Positions 22,700-34,998 of a DNA stretch of 64,000 bases are shown one piece after another; position 1 is the stretch's first letter; each line of letters begins with the position of its first letter. The stretch covers positions 119,690,133 through 119,754,132 of the forward strand of contig CM076193.1 in NCBI GenBank assembly GCA_038277395.1. Reading direction: 5' to 3'. Below the pieces are notes generated by a model that was not told where the DNA came from, made no database searches, and was given only the letters and a program-made list of their open reading frames with translations. The translations under genes were made by a program, and so were the position numbers. Source of the DNA: Dryocosmus kuriphilus (Eukaryota; Arthropoda; Insecta; Hymenoptera; Cynipidae).

Positions 22700-24130
22700 G
22701 AATTGTCACTGAAGAAATGGATCTAGTGAATGCTAATGAATCCTAACGTATTCTATCAAATTAGAAATTTCAAGTTATTTTAAAACTACATGAAAATCAA
22801 TGAAACAGAATTCAAGTGGGTTCTGATGAATTTGAGTGAATTCGGCTAACATGAAATGGAATAAATTCTAATAAATTTTTGATAAAATAACAACACGAAA
22901 TTGAAGGAAAATTGAACTATAATGTGATCAATTAAACTAAATTTTGTTGAATTTTATATTTCTCAATTAATTAAAGAAGCATTAGTTATACTGAACTCGA
23001 AGAAAAATAAATTTAACTGATTTCAACAACATTATTTATCATCTTTTTTTCGTATCTTGCATAGTTTGGCGGGAAATTTGAATTTTTGATGAATTTATTG
23101 TGAGTTTAATCGATAAATTCTGTGAAATTCAAGTCAGAAAGAATTCTATTGATGTCAAGAGAATTCAATCATCATAGAAAAAAGGAGAGTTTTTGTTAAG
23201 GCCTATTTTTAAAACCTTGATTCAAGCCGGGTTTGAGACTTAATGCTAGATTTAACTTTTTGTCTTAAGAGAAGGCCGTAAACCCATTTTTTGGCTTAGA
23301 GCAAGACCTCTTTGTCTTAAAACAAGGCCGATATTCTTCATTCAAAAATCTTTTTTTTATGCGTAAAGACTATATGAATTCACAATCAACTCATGATTTT
23401 AGATGAATTCAAGACGAAAATTAATGCAAATTAATTCTAAGCGAATTAATAATATTACTTAAAATAAATTCGAATTAATTCGGTGACTTTAAATATTTTC
23501 CAGTAATATTACTCAATTCTGATGAACTCAGATAATAAAATTAAAGATAAAATTAAACTAATTTAATATACATACTGAATTTTAAATTGAAAGTGAATTC
23601 AACTGAGGTTTTGGCAAATTGATATTATTGATGTTAAATGAACTCAATTAAGTATAACTCAAAAAGAGTGAAATCAACATAATTCCAGTGGATCCTACTG
23701 AATTCAATTTAACAGACTTTATTACTATTACCAAAATCAAATAAATTCAAATGAATTCAACTAGCCGAATATAAAGCTGAATGAATTTTAGTGACCTCTA
23801 GTGGATTCCGATGAACTAATATGAATTCGTGTTCATTTGTGACAACTCTAGTAAATTTTATATATATAGTACAATTCAATGGATTTTTTCGAAAAACGAA
23901 TCAGACTGAATTCAAAGCGAACTCAGCTCCAGTGAATTTATTATTTTTCTAGTAAATTTAAGTAGCATGAATTATACTGACCTCATGAGAAAATTCAAGG
24001 AGAATTATTTAAATTAATTTCAATTCAAACTGAATTTAAGTGAAATCAGCTGGACTCAAGTGAATTCAAGATGAGTTGCACTCAATCCATCTAAATTCAA
24101 TGCGACTTCAGTTTTAAATGAATTCAAAAG
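22700..24130. repeat. GAATTC-rich degenerate short-period repeat
   Basis: TGAATTCAA and its close variants recur at least a dozen times, for example near 22806, 22838, 23168, 23377, 23403, 23592, 23698, 23752, 23822, 23908, 24060 and 24118. Many half-copies (GAATTTAAGTGAA and similar) lie between. The pattern fits a very old tandem repeat of about 10 bp, alternately palindromic. Confidence 0.55.
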
Positions 24131-24627
24131 AAGTAATTGTAATCTTTCAAGGTAAATTCAAGTATTTTTATTTGTATCTGGTTACATACAACTTTTGTAA
24201 AACTTCGCAATTTTTCTTGTAAATTTGGGATGATATTTCGCTGAAAAATAGTATAGTGGCCGAGGAAAAATCTTTTCTTAAATATTTTTTTTTTCACATA
24301 AATAAGTATTGATATCTTTAACAAATGTGATTCTCATATCAGTAAATATTTCCGAAGACATTTTTTTCAAAGCTAAGAAACTTGAAGACCAAATATGGAA
24401 ATATGAAGCGGAGATCGGAATATCGATGTTTACTTGGAAAATGTCAACACGTAGGTAAGTGTTTGCTCCTTTATAAGAGATACTTGAATCTTCATAGACA
24501 TAATAAAATGAAGTCAATCTGTTCTTAAATCTTGAGAGTTTATTGATTGATTATAGGCTCATTTAATATATAATTTCGACTCATAAAAGATAAATGAATG
24601 ATTAGTAAATAAATAAATATATAATAT

Positions 24628-24679
<52 letters not shown>

Positions 24680-24797
24680 TAACGGCAATTAAAGCAAAAA
24701 TGAAAGACTCTTCTAATTTTGAAATGTTTCTTCGTAAATTACAAAATATGATGTCAGAAATAGATTTTCAAAGGTAAAGATAAAAGTAACAAAAAAA
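24131..24797. repeat. AT-rich DNA with a (TA)n microsatellite
   Basis: A (TA)n tract of about 22 units occupies 24631-24675. The rest of this stretch shows no gene. Confidence 0.8.
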
Positions 24798-25760
24798 CCC
24801 GTGTAGAAATTTCCAAAGGGGTCTAGTGGGGCCCTCACTAGTTTTCCCTTTTTCTAGTCGGGTCCTTATGGGGAAAACTAGTCGGGGCTCCAGCAAGATC
24901 GTAACGATTTTGTCAGTCTGGACCCTACTAGACGTTCTAGTAGGGGTCTAGTGGGTATCGCCCTTACACAGCCCTATCAAAGAAAGAGCCCTGCTGTGGC
25001 CCTAGTCAGATTCCCATTAGATACAGTGATGATTATAAACCTATAATATTTGAGATGATTTCAAGTAAAAATGCTCAGAATATCTACTTATATCGTTCCA
25101 AATACATCCTTGGCATGAGGTAAAACATGTTTTAACTCAGATAGGAAATAAATTTGTGTCATTGCTTCGCCGCTTTGATTTCTGTGGGAATTCGAAACCG
25201 CAGCTGAAAAATTATTAATTCATTATTTAGACAACGTAAGATAGTATAGTTAATACATAAATAAATGCTTAATTTCTAATAAACTTACATAATATTATGC
25301 ATGAACACATTCTTGTCCCCCTAAAAATTCGTTTATTTCCACATGCCTTCATGGCTGCGAATTAAAAAGCAAACTTTTCGGACAAATATCTTTTTAAAAT
25401 ATAGATAATGGTTTTTCTCACATTTTTCTTTCCATCAAAGTGAAGCGAAAGTGATGACGTCTACAAAAAGACTGACACTTATGACTCATGACAACACGAC
25501 TGACACTCACGAACTTTACCAAAGAGAGGTTACGTTGCGTGCCGCCTAACGGCCGAACCTGATATATAATTACAAAAGTGAAGTTAGCGGGAATTCTCTA
25601 GTCGGGACCCCACTAGATGCAGATAGACTTATCAAAGTAAAAAATTATTTACTAGCACCAGATAGGGCCCTGATTTGTTCTTTCTAGACTAGAACCTTTA
25701 GTCCGCGCCACACTAGAACCCCACTGCAAATAGGGAAAGATAGGTAAATTTCTACACGGG
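24798..25760. mobile_element. ~963-bp non-autonomous TIR element
   Basis: CCCGTGTAGAAATTT at the left end is repeated inverted as AAATTTCTACACGGG at the right end. The subterminal regions are full of CTAGT-containing blocks such as GTCTAGTGGGG, CTAGTCGGG and CCCCACTAG in both orientations. There is no coding frame, and I could not settle a target duplication. The TIR start resembles that of the element at 36153-37150, suggesting one superfamily. Confidence 0.7.
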
Positions 25761-28700
25761 AAAGTAGAAATCAGTTCAAATTGTATCCTGTGCTGACATT
25801 TCAAAGTTTATTTAGAAGTTGTTGGAAACTTTAAATATTATCATTACAATTTAAAGTTTGCGCTAAAAGTTTGACAAATTCTCCTGTAAAATTTAAGCTA
25901 TATTTAGCGTTTCTTCGATACTTTCTGAGAACTTGACGCTCATTTAGGGTTGAAAATTTGTTCTTTACTTCTGGATTTTCTAGAAATTCTGCATTTTTCA
26001 GAGTGGGAGAGTTTATGTTCTAGAAGTAAGTTTTGCGTAATAATGCACAAAAAATCCTTACAACACAAATCATTGAGAAAATGGATTTTAGTTTTCAATC
26101 AAATTTGCTTGCATGAAAAATAACTTTTTTATTCAACCAGAGTTAATTAAATAATTTTATATGTGTCGCAAACATATTCCAGAAAATCTACTTGCTATAA
26201 TTTTCATTCAGCCGAAATTTATATTACCGAATGCAGTCCCAGGTTGAAAAATTATGTGAAAATATTAAGTGGGAGGAGAGATACGCATCCACTTCTAATC
26301 TTTTCGAATGTGTTTATCAGCGTTTTTTATCGGAAACTATTGGTCCTAAAGAAAATGTGACTTGAAGGAAAAATATGTATTTCAATAAGCTCTACAACTT
26401 TTGTGTAAAACATTTTTCGAAATTTTGCTTAGTTACTGAGATCAACGCAAAAACCATTTGCTCGAACTTATTTATTTCAAGAGACTCTTTTTCTTTATTT
26501 TAGAATAAGCTGATTTTTATTGGGTTTAAAAATTCATATATATTATATATCTTTGTGATTTTTGACTCGTTCATTTATTATTCGCTAGATCTCTCTGCCA
26601 ATTTATCCTTCATGACTGCGCGACAGTTACGACCGAGATTGGAATAATTCATCTTGCCTAACCTCATGGCAACTTGAAACTCAAGAAATTCCACACTGCA
26701 CTTTGTCATTTGTGCTAGAAATATAACTGCAGGATCAGTAAAAAAAATGGAATAACTGACTAATTTTCTAGATGCTATTTTGGTTTGCTTTTATTTATAA
26801 GCAATTTAAATTTATTTGAAATAAATTTCAGCAAACGAAATTATGTTAGGTCGCGTTCTAATTAAAAAATTGTTCCATCATTATTTACTTGTATTCAGGA
26901 TCAAGGAAAAATATTGAGATTTTACGTCCCTAAAATGAAAGTGAGATTAATTTAAGTGAAGCATTAATTTATAATTAAGAATTTTAAACAATAAGTTTTT
27001 TAAATCGTTCAAATTTTAAAATGGAAACTTTAAAAATTTTAAATAAAAAGTATTCAAAAATGAAAATTTTTGACTATAAAATGACCAAAAGGTTTCGAAT
27101 TGAAATGTTTGCAATGTTATTTCCAATGATTGCACGTGATTACAAATATCACAAATGTCGGAAAAATTATTTTGAAAAAATTTTGCAATAAATATATTGG
27201 AAACACAATATACGCTCAAATAATAAATGTTGAAAAAACCCTAGGGAGATTGTTGTTATTTTATAATATTTATTACTGATAAGTGTTTCCGTCAGCCCTG
27301 AATTCAAAGGACGAGAACGACTGTAGCGCCGCGCCTTTCTCGTAAAATGAAACAATTTTCTACGAGGACGCGGAAGTCACGAAGTTAAGACGCCTTTCTT
27401 AGTAACGTCGCTGGATTATCTGCTCTCGCGAAATTCTCGCCAGGAAATTTTTTCAAAGGGCACTCGTTTCACCTTCCTTATTTCTAATTTTCTTCTTTTG
27501 GTCTTGTTTCAACACTTCCTCGCTACCTTCTCGAGAACGGACACCTTAATTACAACCCTTCTAACTACAACCTTTTCGTCCCATTCACTTATTTCTGCAT
27601 TGAAATTATGTCTTCCTATTCCTCTCACGTTTTTTTAAAACTCTAACCTAATTATTTTAATACTTCTGAAAACACATCTACAAATTTTCCATTCATATTT
27701 CTCGGCGAATAAAAAAAGAGAGCAGCTAAGAAACTGAAGTTTGGAAAGTATAAAGATTCTTATTTCCCGGTTTATGAAGTTGTTAAAAGGAAAGTTTTAT
27801 TTTTTTTTATTTTTTGCGTTTTCATTGATGATCAACAATTTAGAGTGGCCATTAAAATCTCAGAAAAGTGCGCCCCGTTACTTGCTAATTTTCAAAAAGC
27901 TTTCAAAAACCTTCAACGTTGCGAGGAAATTTTCTATTTGGAAAATTTTTCTATTTGAAACTCAAACGCTTAATATTGTACAATTTCAATAAAATATGAA
28001 AATAATCTGAAAATAAGAAAGATCAGAAATTTGAACTAAAAGTTTGCTAATTAATAAAATTTAAATTTGAATGATTAATTTGTAAAACACGGACCCTGTT
28101 AATTTGAAAGTGTATAATTTATCAAATTTCATTGTTCAAATTTTTAAAATATTGAATATTTTCTTTTAAGAATTATCTGACCTTCAATTAAAAAATGTAA
28201 ATATGTTAACAACATAAATTTTTAATCTAGTAGCTTTTAACGTTCCAATTTTTGTTTTTCAAATATTTAAAGTTTCGAAGTTTCATTCTTGAATTAGTCG
28301 AATTTGAATGTGCTCTAAATTTATAATTGTTCAAGTATTAAAACGCTTTCATATTTCAGTTATACAATTTTTAATGATCTAAATCCGAATTAAACAATTA
28401 AACATTCTTGAACCCAAAATTATTCCCGTTTTAAGTTAAATATTATACGTTTTAAGAGTCTTGAATTCAAAATTATTACTTTCTAAAGCATTTGTTTAAT
28501 CATTTAGGTAATATTTTAATAATTTTGTTTCGAAACTAAAGAATAAAATTCAATTTGGTTCAGACTAGTAGATCAAAAACTGTCATTTCTGCTATTAGAA
28601 ACTATATCACTACCCTAGCCAAAAAAAATAATATTATATTTTAAGCCCAATTTATTTTTAAGTGACCAATTTACAAAGTTTCAACTTGCAGTTATTTAAT

Positions 28701-28887
28701 TTTAAAGATATCTAATTGAAAATTATTTATCTATGAAGGATTTCAATTGAAAATTCCAAATTCATTAACACTTTGAATTTAAGACCATAACGTTTTAGAC
28801 TTTACATTAAAATTTATTTAAATATATTCCATTTAAAATTCAATTGCAAAGTTTCTTAAATTCACATTTCTCAATATTCTAAAAATC
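25761..28887. other. 3.1 kb with no recognisable gene
   Basis: Very AT-rich sequence. Patches at about 26580-26740 and 27290-27560 are less AT-rich and show no repeat signature; they may be single-copy DNA. Short frames here look random. Confidence 0.35.
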
Positions 28888-29003
28888 AGGGCGTAGTGGG
28901 TCATGCAGGGTAAATCGGGATACACACTTTTTATCCTGAAAAAATAATAAAAAGTCATGTAAAGAAAAATTCCGGGTGCCCCGATTTACTCCACACTAAC
29001 CTG
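28888..29003. repeat. Short inverted repeat around GGTAAATCGGG
   Basis: GGTAAATCGGGATACAC at about 28910 pairs with GTGCCCCGATTTACTCC at about 28975. This gives an imperfect hairpin of about 115 bp, possibly a small foldback element. Confidence 0.35.
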
Positions 29004-29426
29004 ATTAGTCTCGTTTTTAGATTATTCTGACATAAAATGGCTTAAATATTTTTTGTTTTTCAATACTAAAATATAGAAATTTCAATATAGTTTTAAAACT
29101 CATACGACTTTGATGGATTTAAATAAAAAACTAAACAGTTTTTTATATTTCATTTCAAAAGTATTCACTTTTGAAACCTGTTATTTAGCAGCTTCATATT
29201 TGAAATAAAGGACTATTTGCAGTGGGAGTAATTGTATATTTTCAACTCTTTAACGAACCAAATAAAAAAAATGTATAACTAAGAAACTTAAAAATTTAAA
29301 GTATCAAATTCAAACCTTCAAAATTGAATCACCTTTTTTAAAACCTTCCGAAATGAACGATTTTATAACCAAGTTTTTAAAAACGAAAAATATGAAATTT
29401 GAAAATGGTCCAAATTGAACAGTGAA
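29004..29426. other. AT-rich, no gene seen
   Basis: Nothing identifiable in this stretch. Confidence 0.35.
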
Positions 29427-30756
29427 CGAGGCACGTCCAGAAAGTAAGCGTACTCAATTTATGTAGGCTTAAAAAAAATGTATTAAAACAAAAACATAGT
29501 TAGTTACACTTGTAAATATGTAAGTTATTTTTCGACGTAGTCACCATCCCTCTCGATGCAAGTGGTGAGCCGCGGGATCAATTTTTTGATGCCTGCCTCG
29601 AAGAAGTCTCCCGCTAGCTCTTTCGCACACTTCTCCACCTCCCACTTCACCTGCTCATCCGTTGAAAATTTGTTTCCACCCATGCGCACCTTTATCGAAG
29701 TGAAGAGATGGAAGTCTGAAGGAGCCTGGTCAGGGGAATACGGGGGGTGGTTCAAAACGTCCCATCCAAAAAAGTCCAGGAGTTGCTTCATGGCGTTGGC
29801 CGTGTGAGGTTTGGCATTGTCATGCAGCAGGCAGACTCCCTTCGTCAGCGTGCCCCTCCTTTTATTCTGAATCGCCCTTTTCAATTTTTTCAGCGTCCTA
29901 CAGTATCTTGCCGCGTTGATGGTCTCCCCGTGAGGCAGATATTCAATCAAAATTATGCCTTTATGGTCCCAAAACACGGATGCCATGATTTTTTTGGCTG
30001 AAATTGTGGTTTTGAATTTCTTGGCGGAGGGTCACAAGGTGTGACGCCATTGCTGAGACTGCCTCTTAGTTTCAGACATGTATTGCGCAACCCAAGTTCC
30101 GTCTCCAGTAACAATAGAGTAGAGAAAATCATCGCCTTCGCGTTCGTAGTGCTCCAAAACTCTTTGGAGCTCTGCACTCGATTCAACTTGTGCTCTTCTG
30201 TCAGCTGCTTTGGGACCCACCTCGCAGACAATTTCCGATATCCGAGAATTTCTGTGATTGTTTCGTGTAACGGGGATCTGGAGATTTGCGGAAACATCGC
30301 AGAAAGATCATCTAACGTCAATCTGCAATCGTCACGGACCGCAATCTCGATTTTTTCCACAAGTTCATCAGTCACAATTGAAGGTCTTCCGCTCCTCTGA
30401 TCGTCATGCACGCAAGTACGGTCATTTTTAAAGTCGCGACACCACTTGTACACACTCGTACGATTCATAGCCCCATTACCGTAAACAGTTTTCACCTCAT
30501 TATAAATCTCAACTGGAGGTTTTCCCTTCACAACGAGGTAGCGAATGACGGCGCGAATTTCGCACTTGGCGGGAGATACGATCGACATTTTTCGCGAGAG
30601 ATGCTACTGCGTCAAGAGTTTTCAACATACTAACCTCGGATTGGTCTCGTTTTGAAGGGGAGGGATCAGGCTACGCGGCAGTGTTGCCAAAATGTCGAAA
30701 AAGTATTCCCTACAGCTGTGAAAGTACCAGTACACTTACTTTCTGGACGTGCCTCG
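29427..30756 (-). mobile_element. mariner transposon, family A copy 3
   Basis: 1,330-bp element with TIRs CGAGGCACGTCCAGAAAGTA at both ends. TA flanks the right end (30757-30758); the left flank reads AA at 29425-29426, so one duplicated base has mutated. Confidence 0.95.
29525..30588 (-). pseudogene. mariner A3 transposase (frameshift plus stop)
   Basis: It starts at 30588 (MSIVSPAKCEIRAVIRYL). The frame is lost at the run 30156-30159, which reads TTTT on the coding strand; this is the same site as in copies 1 and 2. Afterwards the frame holds to the end DGDYVEK (stop at 29525-29527), apart from one in-frame TGA at 30032-30034. All three catalytic Asp residues are present: VTGDGTW (with the neighbouring Glu changed to Gly), LLHDNAKPH and APSDFHLF with DD34D spacing. 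It is the least damaged family A copy. Confidence 0.93.
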
Positions 30757-30929
30757 TATATACACTTTTTAAAATCGATTTTCTAGAACTTAAAGTCAAT
30801 TTTGAAGGTATTGCAGTCATTTTTTTACATGATTGGGTTTCTCAGATGTCAATGTTAATGTACGAAGACAATATATAATAATTTCATGAATATAGGAAGT
30901 TCTATAAATAAATAAAGTGTTAAAAATGA

Positions 30930-31340
30930 CTGTTTTTACAGAATTTACATGTAATTGTGACAAGACGATAGAGACTAGAAAGGTGAATCTCGGAAAACTG
31001 GGGTTTTCTGGTTCGCTAAATATGAATCCGAAGTCAAACTTGCAGAACTCAAATTGTCTGATATCCTTTATTCAAAATGGCGGATCCAATATGGCTGCTT
31101 GACAATATAAAAATAAATCCGATTTTTTTTTAACTTGCTACTCGGGGGGTTTTGGGGTTACTGATAACGAACCCGTAGTCAAAAATACCTCGTCTAGGCG
31201 TTTTCAAGATATTAAAGTCACTTTTACGTGTTCAGTCCGCCATTTTGAATTTTTAAAGTCTGACCCCCTTTTCGTAGTTAGTGACCTGAAAACCCCCCTG
31301 AGTACTTAGTTTCTAGGAATTGGACCGGAAGGAAAAATGT
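30930..31340. repeat. Degenerate repeat with AATCCGAAGTCA and AAAATGGCGGATCC motifs
   Basis: Blocks such as TATGAATCCGAAGTCAAAC, CAAAATGGCGGATCCAATA and TAGTGACCTGAAAACCCCC recur in varied form about every 100-120 bp. Related blocks occur near 10012-10270 and 61420-61640. No coding role is evident. Confidence 0.5.
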
Positions 31341-31816
31341 ATGCTTGAAAGGGTTAACATTTTCTATTGATTTGGACAAAAAATCCCCAAATGAAAACTA
31401 CAGAAGCAGTGCAGTGGCATGTTCAAGTTTGAAAGTGCCATTTTCGGAACGTTATCCAATACCAAGTAAAATGTGATATTTTCAAGTAAATGGAGTTGAT
31501 AGTTTGCATTGCATTATGACCTTTACCTTTACCGCATCTACCCACAGTACAGTTCACGAGACTGGTGTGTCGAGGAAGAGCGTGGTTCATTGTGTGGAAG
31601 GAAAATGTGTAGGAGTCTTAGGATTTGACCTACATTCGATGACCGACCTTTTAACTGCGGCTGACTATGCGAGCACATGTCGTTTCTACTTTTATAGTCC
31701 TCATATAATCGTACATTGCCACCACACTTCCGTGATCCGTAACTCCCAAGGTTTCAGACATATACATTTTCCCTTTACCGACAGAGGAAGAAACTGTTCG
31801 AGTTACGTAAAAACAC
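31341..31816. other. No gene family recognised
   Basis: A 113-codon plus-strand frame (31504-31845) runs through here. I do not recognise it, and its end enters the neighbouring TIR element, so it is probably chance. Confidence 0.3.
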
Positions 31817-33450
31817 TAAGGCCCGATTCCACCAACACTGATTGAATGGGTGATTAACTAATCATGATTATTTTTTAATCAATGATTAAACCGGCATTAA
31901 CTTTCGTTGCATTCCACCAGGTTCGATACCATTGATACCATTGATTAACCTAATTTAGTCAGCAGTTCGATACCATTGATACCATTGATTAACCTAATTT
32001 AATCAGCACATTGCATTACACCATATTTTAAACCATGATTAAAGAAGCCTAGTCGCCGTCTAACTTACGCAGCCATTTTTGGCTGGTTAGCGACTTAACC
32101 AGAGATTAGCGGTTGTCAACATAACCTCAAAGCTGAAGTTCAAGTGTAGTGCGACTGTACGCTCAGAGAAAAGATAGGACGGATTGACCCGAGAAATGGT
32201 TGTGGTATCCAATTTAGCTGGACTCTGGGGAGCCATCCCATTAGTTATTTGAGACAACCACTTTTAATGGTTAGGACGAAATTGGTTGTGTCAGACAACT
32301 TAGAAGGATCAGCGGAGCAATAAGTGGGCTGTATCAGCCAACTGAGGGCAATCGACGAAGTAATAAGTTGGCTGTTTCAGCCAAGTGAAAAGGATCAATA
32401 CGTCAATAACTTGACAGCCGTTCTGCCGATCTTGTTGGTGAGATTTTCAGGTTAGCTAAGCACTACAGCGTACGCTATCCGCACACAAGCTTATTTCAAA
32501 ATGAAAATAAATTTTTAATACGACAAGCATGAGATAAAGCATTTATTTTAAAAATACATACATGTAAAGAAATAAATAAGAAAAGGGAGCAAAACGTTAT
32601 ATGAAAAATGCTGTAGCGTGCCATAACAGATGAGGCCTCAAGGTGAAAAAATTGGGTTCACTTGTCGATCAAACAGCACAGGTGTACTTTATATAAAAAA
32701 ATTCCATAATATTGTGGTCAATAATTAGTGATCTAAAACGACAAAATACTGAATATAATTTACAATTCAAAAAAATACTACAGACATGACTCGCTACTAA
32801 TGACGACTGGTTCCAAACGACGATATGTCGCCAACACTAAACGTCTTCAAACGTTCAACAAACGAATTGGCTGTTCTGACCAACGCATTAGCTGCGCTTT
32901 CTATGCAGAGGATGCAGGAACCAATAAAATGATATAGTGACCAACTAGCGTGCTACATTTTAAAATAGTCACTGTGACTATCTACCTCAGGTGGCCAATC
33001 ATTCTGATCAGATACTTTAACAAACTATTTCTTAACGAAGAAAAAATAGATGTGGCAACCAACATTTTTTCTGAGTGTATAGTGTGATATAGTGTGATTT
33101 TGGAATTGAGATACATCCACGGATATTTAAAGAACGAATCAACTGTTTTGAATGTTGTTGTCGTTTTTGTTTTTCTTTCTTCTTTCTTTTGTTTATCGAA
33201 ATTTATCTACCGAAAATAGATATCGAAATTTATCGAAATCGAAGTTTGAAGTCAACCAATCAGAATCACCGTTACAACTGAAACACGCAGAAACTAGACT
33301 TATTGCGAACAGAGCATATGGTTAGCTAACCATAAGTTAAAAATTCATGGTGGAACGCGTCACAAGTTAATCATGATTAAGACGCTGATTAAAAAATAAT
33401 CATGATTAGCTAATCGTGGATTTAATCGCAGTTGGTGGAATTGGCCCTAA
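31817..33450. mobile_element. PIF/Harbinger-like non-autonomous TIR element (~1.63 kb)
   Basis: The left end GGCCCGATTCCACCAAC (from 31820) is repeated inverted as GTTGGTGGAATTGGCCC (to 33447). It is followed inward by matching TAATCATGATTATTTTTTAA, for a TIR of about 60 bp. A TAA flanks each side, as PIF/Harbinger elements prefer. Inside are a 45-bp tandem duplication (about 31919-32008, containing GATACCATTGATACCATTGA) and about three ~50-bp units with GGCTGTNTCAGCCAA (about 32290-32410). There is no transposase frame. A related fragment lies at 35870-36068. Confidence 0.7.
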
Positions 33451-34073
33451 TTTTTAATCCTGGATTGGTTAGCCATATACCGGTTTGTAATGATTCGATT
33501 TTCTATACATACGACGACTCTGACTGGTCGAGACAAGAAGGACATTTAAGTTTCTTGCGCACGCAAGGTACGGACTGACATGGCAGCGGGGCTTTAATTT
33601 TGTACCTACCAAGTGTCAAGTGACAAACTGAAAACCATAATTTTTTTCTCATGTAAAATAATGTTCAAAATTTCCATCAATATTTCAATTCGCAAACAAA
33701 TAATGATTAATAAAGAACAACTGAAGAAGCTTATAGGTATCTGATATATGAAAAACATATAGGAAGGACTTCATTATTATGCGCACTGCGTGTAGGGAAT
33801 TCGATCTCGATCCTTATTTCTAATCCCGGGATTTCGGGATTATACATAGTTATTCCCGTGATTCCGGAATTATTTCGGTATTGAGGTTCACAAATAAAAA
33901 ACAAGAAAAGCTTGCAGAAATCAGCACTTTAATCAACAAATCAAAATTTAGACAGCAATCAACATAATAAAAATTTAGAAAAAAATCAGCATATTTTACG
34001 GTATACACCTAGCTAATCTAATCACTCTAACTAATAAGACTTAGAGTCAGACTAACCAGACTTAAAACCACTC
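33451..34073. other. No gene; short CCCGGGATTTCGGGATT palindromic run
   Basis: At about 33818-33878 variants of AATCCCGGGATTTCGGGATT alternate in both orientations. The rest is AT-rich without identifiable content. Confidence 0.4.
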
Positions 34074-34083
34074 TGTTTTTATG

Positions 34084-34821
34084 TTTGTTTGTTTATTTTA
34101 AGGTGGGCGGGAGGTTCCTAAGAACACCCCTTGGCGCTCAGGCTGTAAGCCCATTGTGCCATACCCGTGTTTTACCTCAAGGCAGTGCACCTATACCTGA
34201 ACACTTTTTTTTTTACAGGGATTTTGATCTCTGCTTTTTTCGTTGTTTCCAACGTTCTGGTTATATTATCTCTCGGGTGCCAGGCATACCCTATGGCACC
34301 ATATCGAACACGAGCCTCTTCGTATATTAAAGTGAGCCTCCGATACATGCCATCTGGCAGCCTCCCTACCTGACTATAAGCTGCTAGCAAAGCTAGTATG
34401 GTAGGGTTTGTAGGAGCAGTCCTTATGAGATCTTCCAGTTAGATGTTGTCCATGTTCGGTGCACTAACCTGGTGTGTCATGGAAGTGTATGTGTGTGTTT
34501 ATTTTCTCGAAATCAAGCAGCGACTATCGGGCGATAGTCCCCTGGAAAGGAGCCTTTCTCGCACGGAAATCTCTAACTCCTTTCCGAGTCTCTCAAAATC
34601 GCCTGGTGACCCTCAAGCAATTTTTCCCTCGACATAGAGCCTCTTTCCTGGGAAGTCATCAACCTCTTCTGACGGGACCTACACAGTTTAAGGTGGGTTC
34701 CGAACCACCAGAACCCCGGTTAAAGTACATAGAAAAATTCCGATTGGCACCAGCACGGGGATCGAACCCAGTCCTCCTGGTCGGAAGCCTGAAGCACTAT
34801 CACCTGAGCCACCGGGACTCT
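34084..34821 (-). mobile_element. tRNA-headed SINE, ~738 bp, with target duplication
   Basis: On the minus strand the element begins with a tRNA-like head, has a long unrelated body, and ends in a TAAACAAACAAA-type tail at 34084-34100. It is flanked by TGTTTTTATG (34074-34083) and TGTCTTTATG (34822-34831), a 10-bp target duplication with one mismatch. The body contains no RT. At ~738 bp it is long for a SINE, which usually measure 150-500 bp. Confidence 0.75.
34745..34821 (-). promoter_or_regulatory. Internal RNA polymerase III promoter of the SINE (A and B boxes)
   Basis: The minus strand reads CCCGGTGGCTCAGGTGATAG (A box GTGGCTCAGGTGAT) and, about 40 nt later, GGGTTCGATCCCC (B box). The segment could fold like a tRNA acceptor and T arm, with CCGGT... 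pairing near the end. These are the expected promoter elements of a tRNA-derived SINE. Confidence 0.75.
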
Positions 34822-34831
34822 TGTCTTTATG

Positions 34832-34998
34832 CTAAAGTTGTTGAATCTTTAATTTATCATTAAATTTAATATTTAATTTATTAATATTCCATCAATATTT
34901 CAATTCGCAAACCAATAATGACTAATATAGATCAACTGAAGATGTTTAAATATATCTGATGCATATATAAAAAACGTGTAGGAAGAAATCTTCATTTT
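34832..34998. other. AT-rich spacer
   Basis: Short AT-rich spacer. It includes a partial repeat of about 33665-33780 (ATTTCAATTCGCAAAC then CTGAAGA), suggesting an old duplication around the SINE. Confidence 0.4.

Noticed and set aside
31504..31845. 113-codon plus-strand frame
   Set aside because: No family recognised, and its 3' end runs into the TIR of the neighbouring element.
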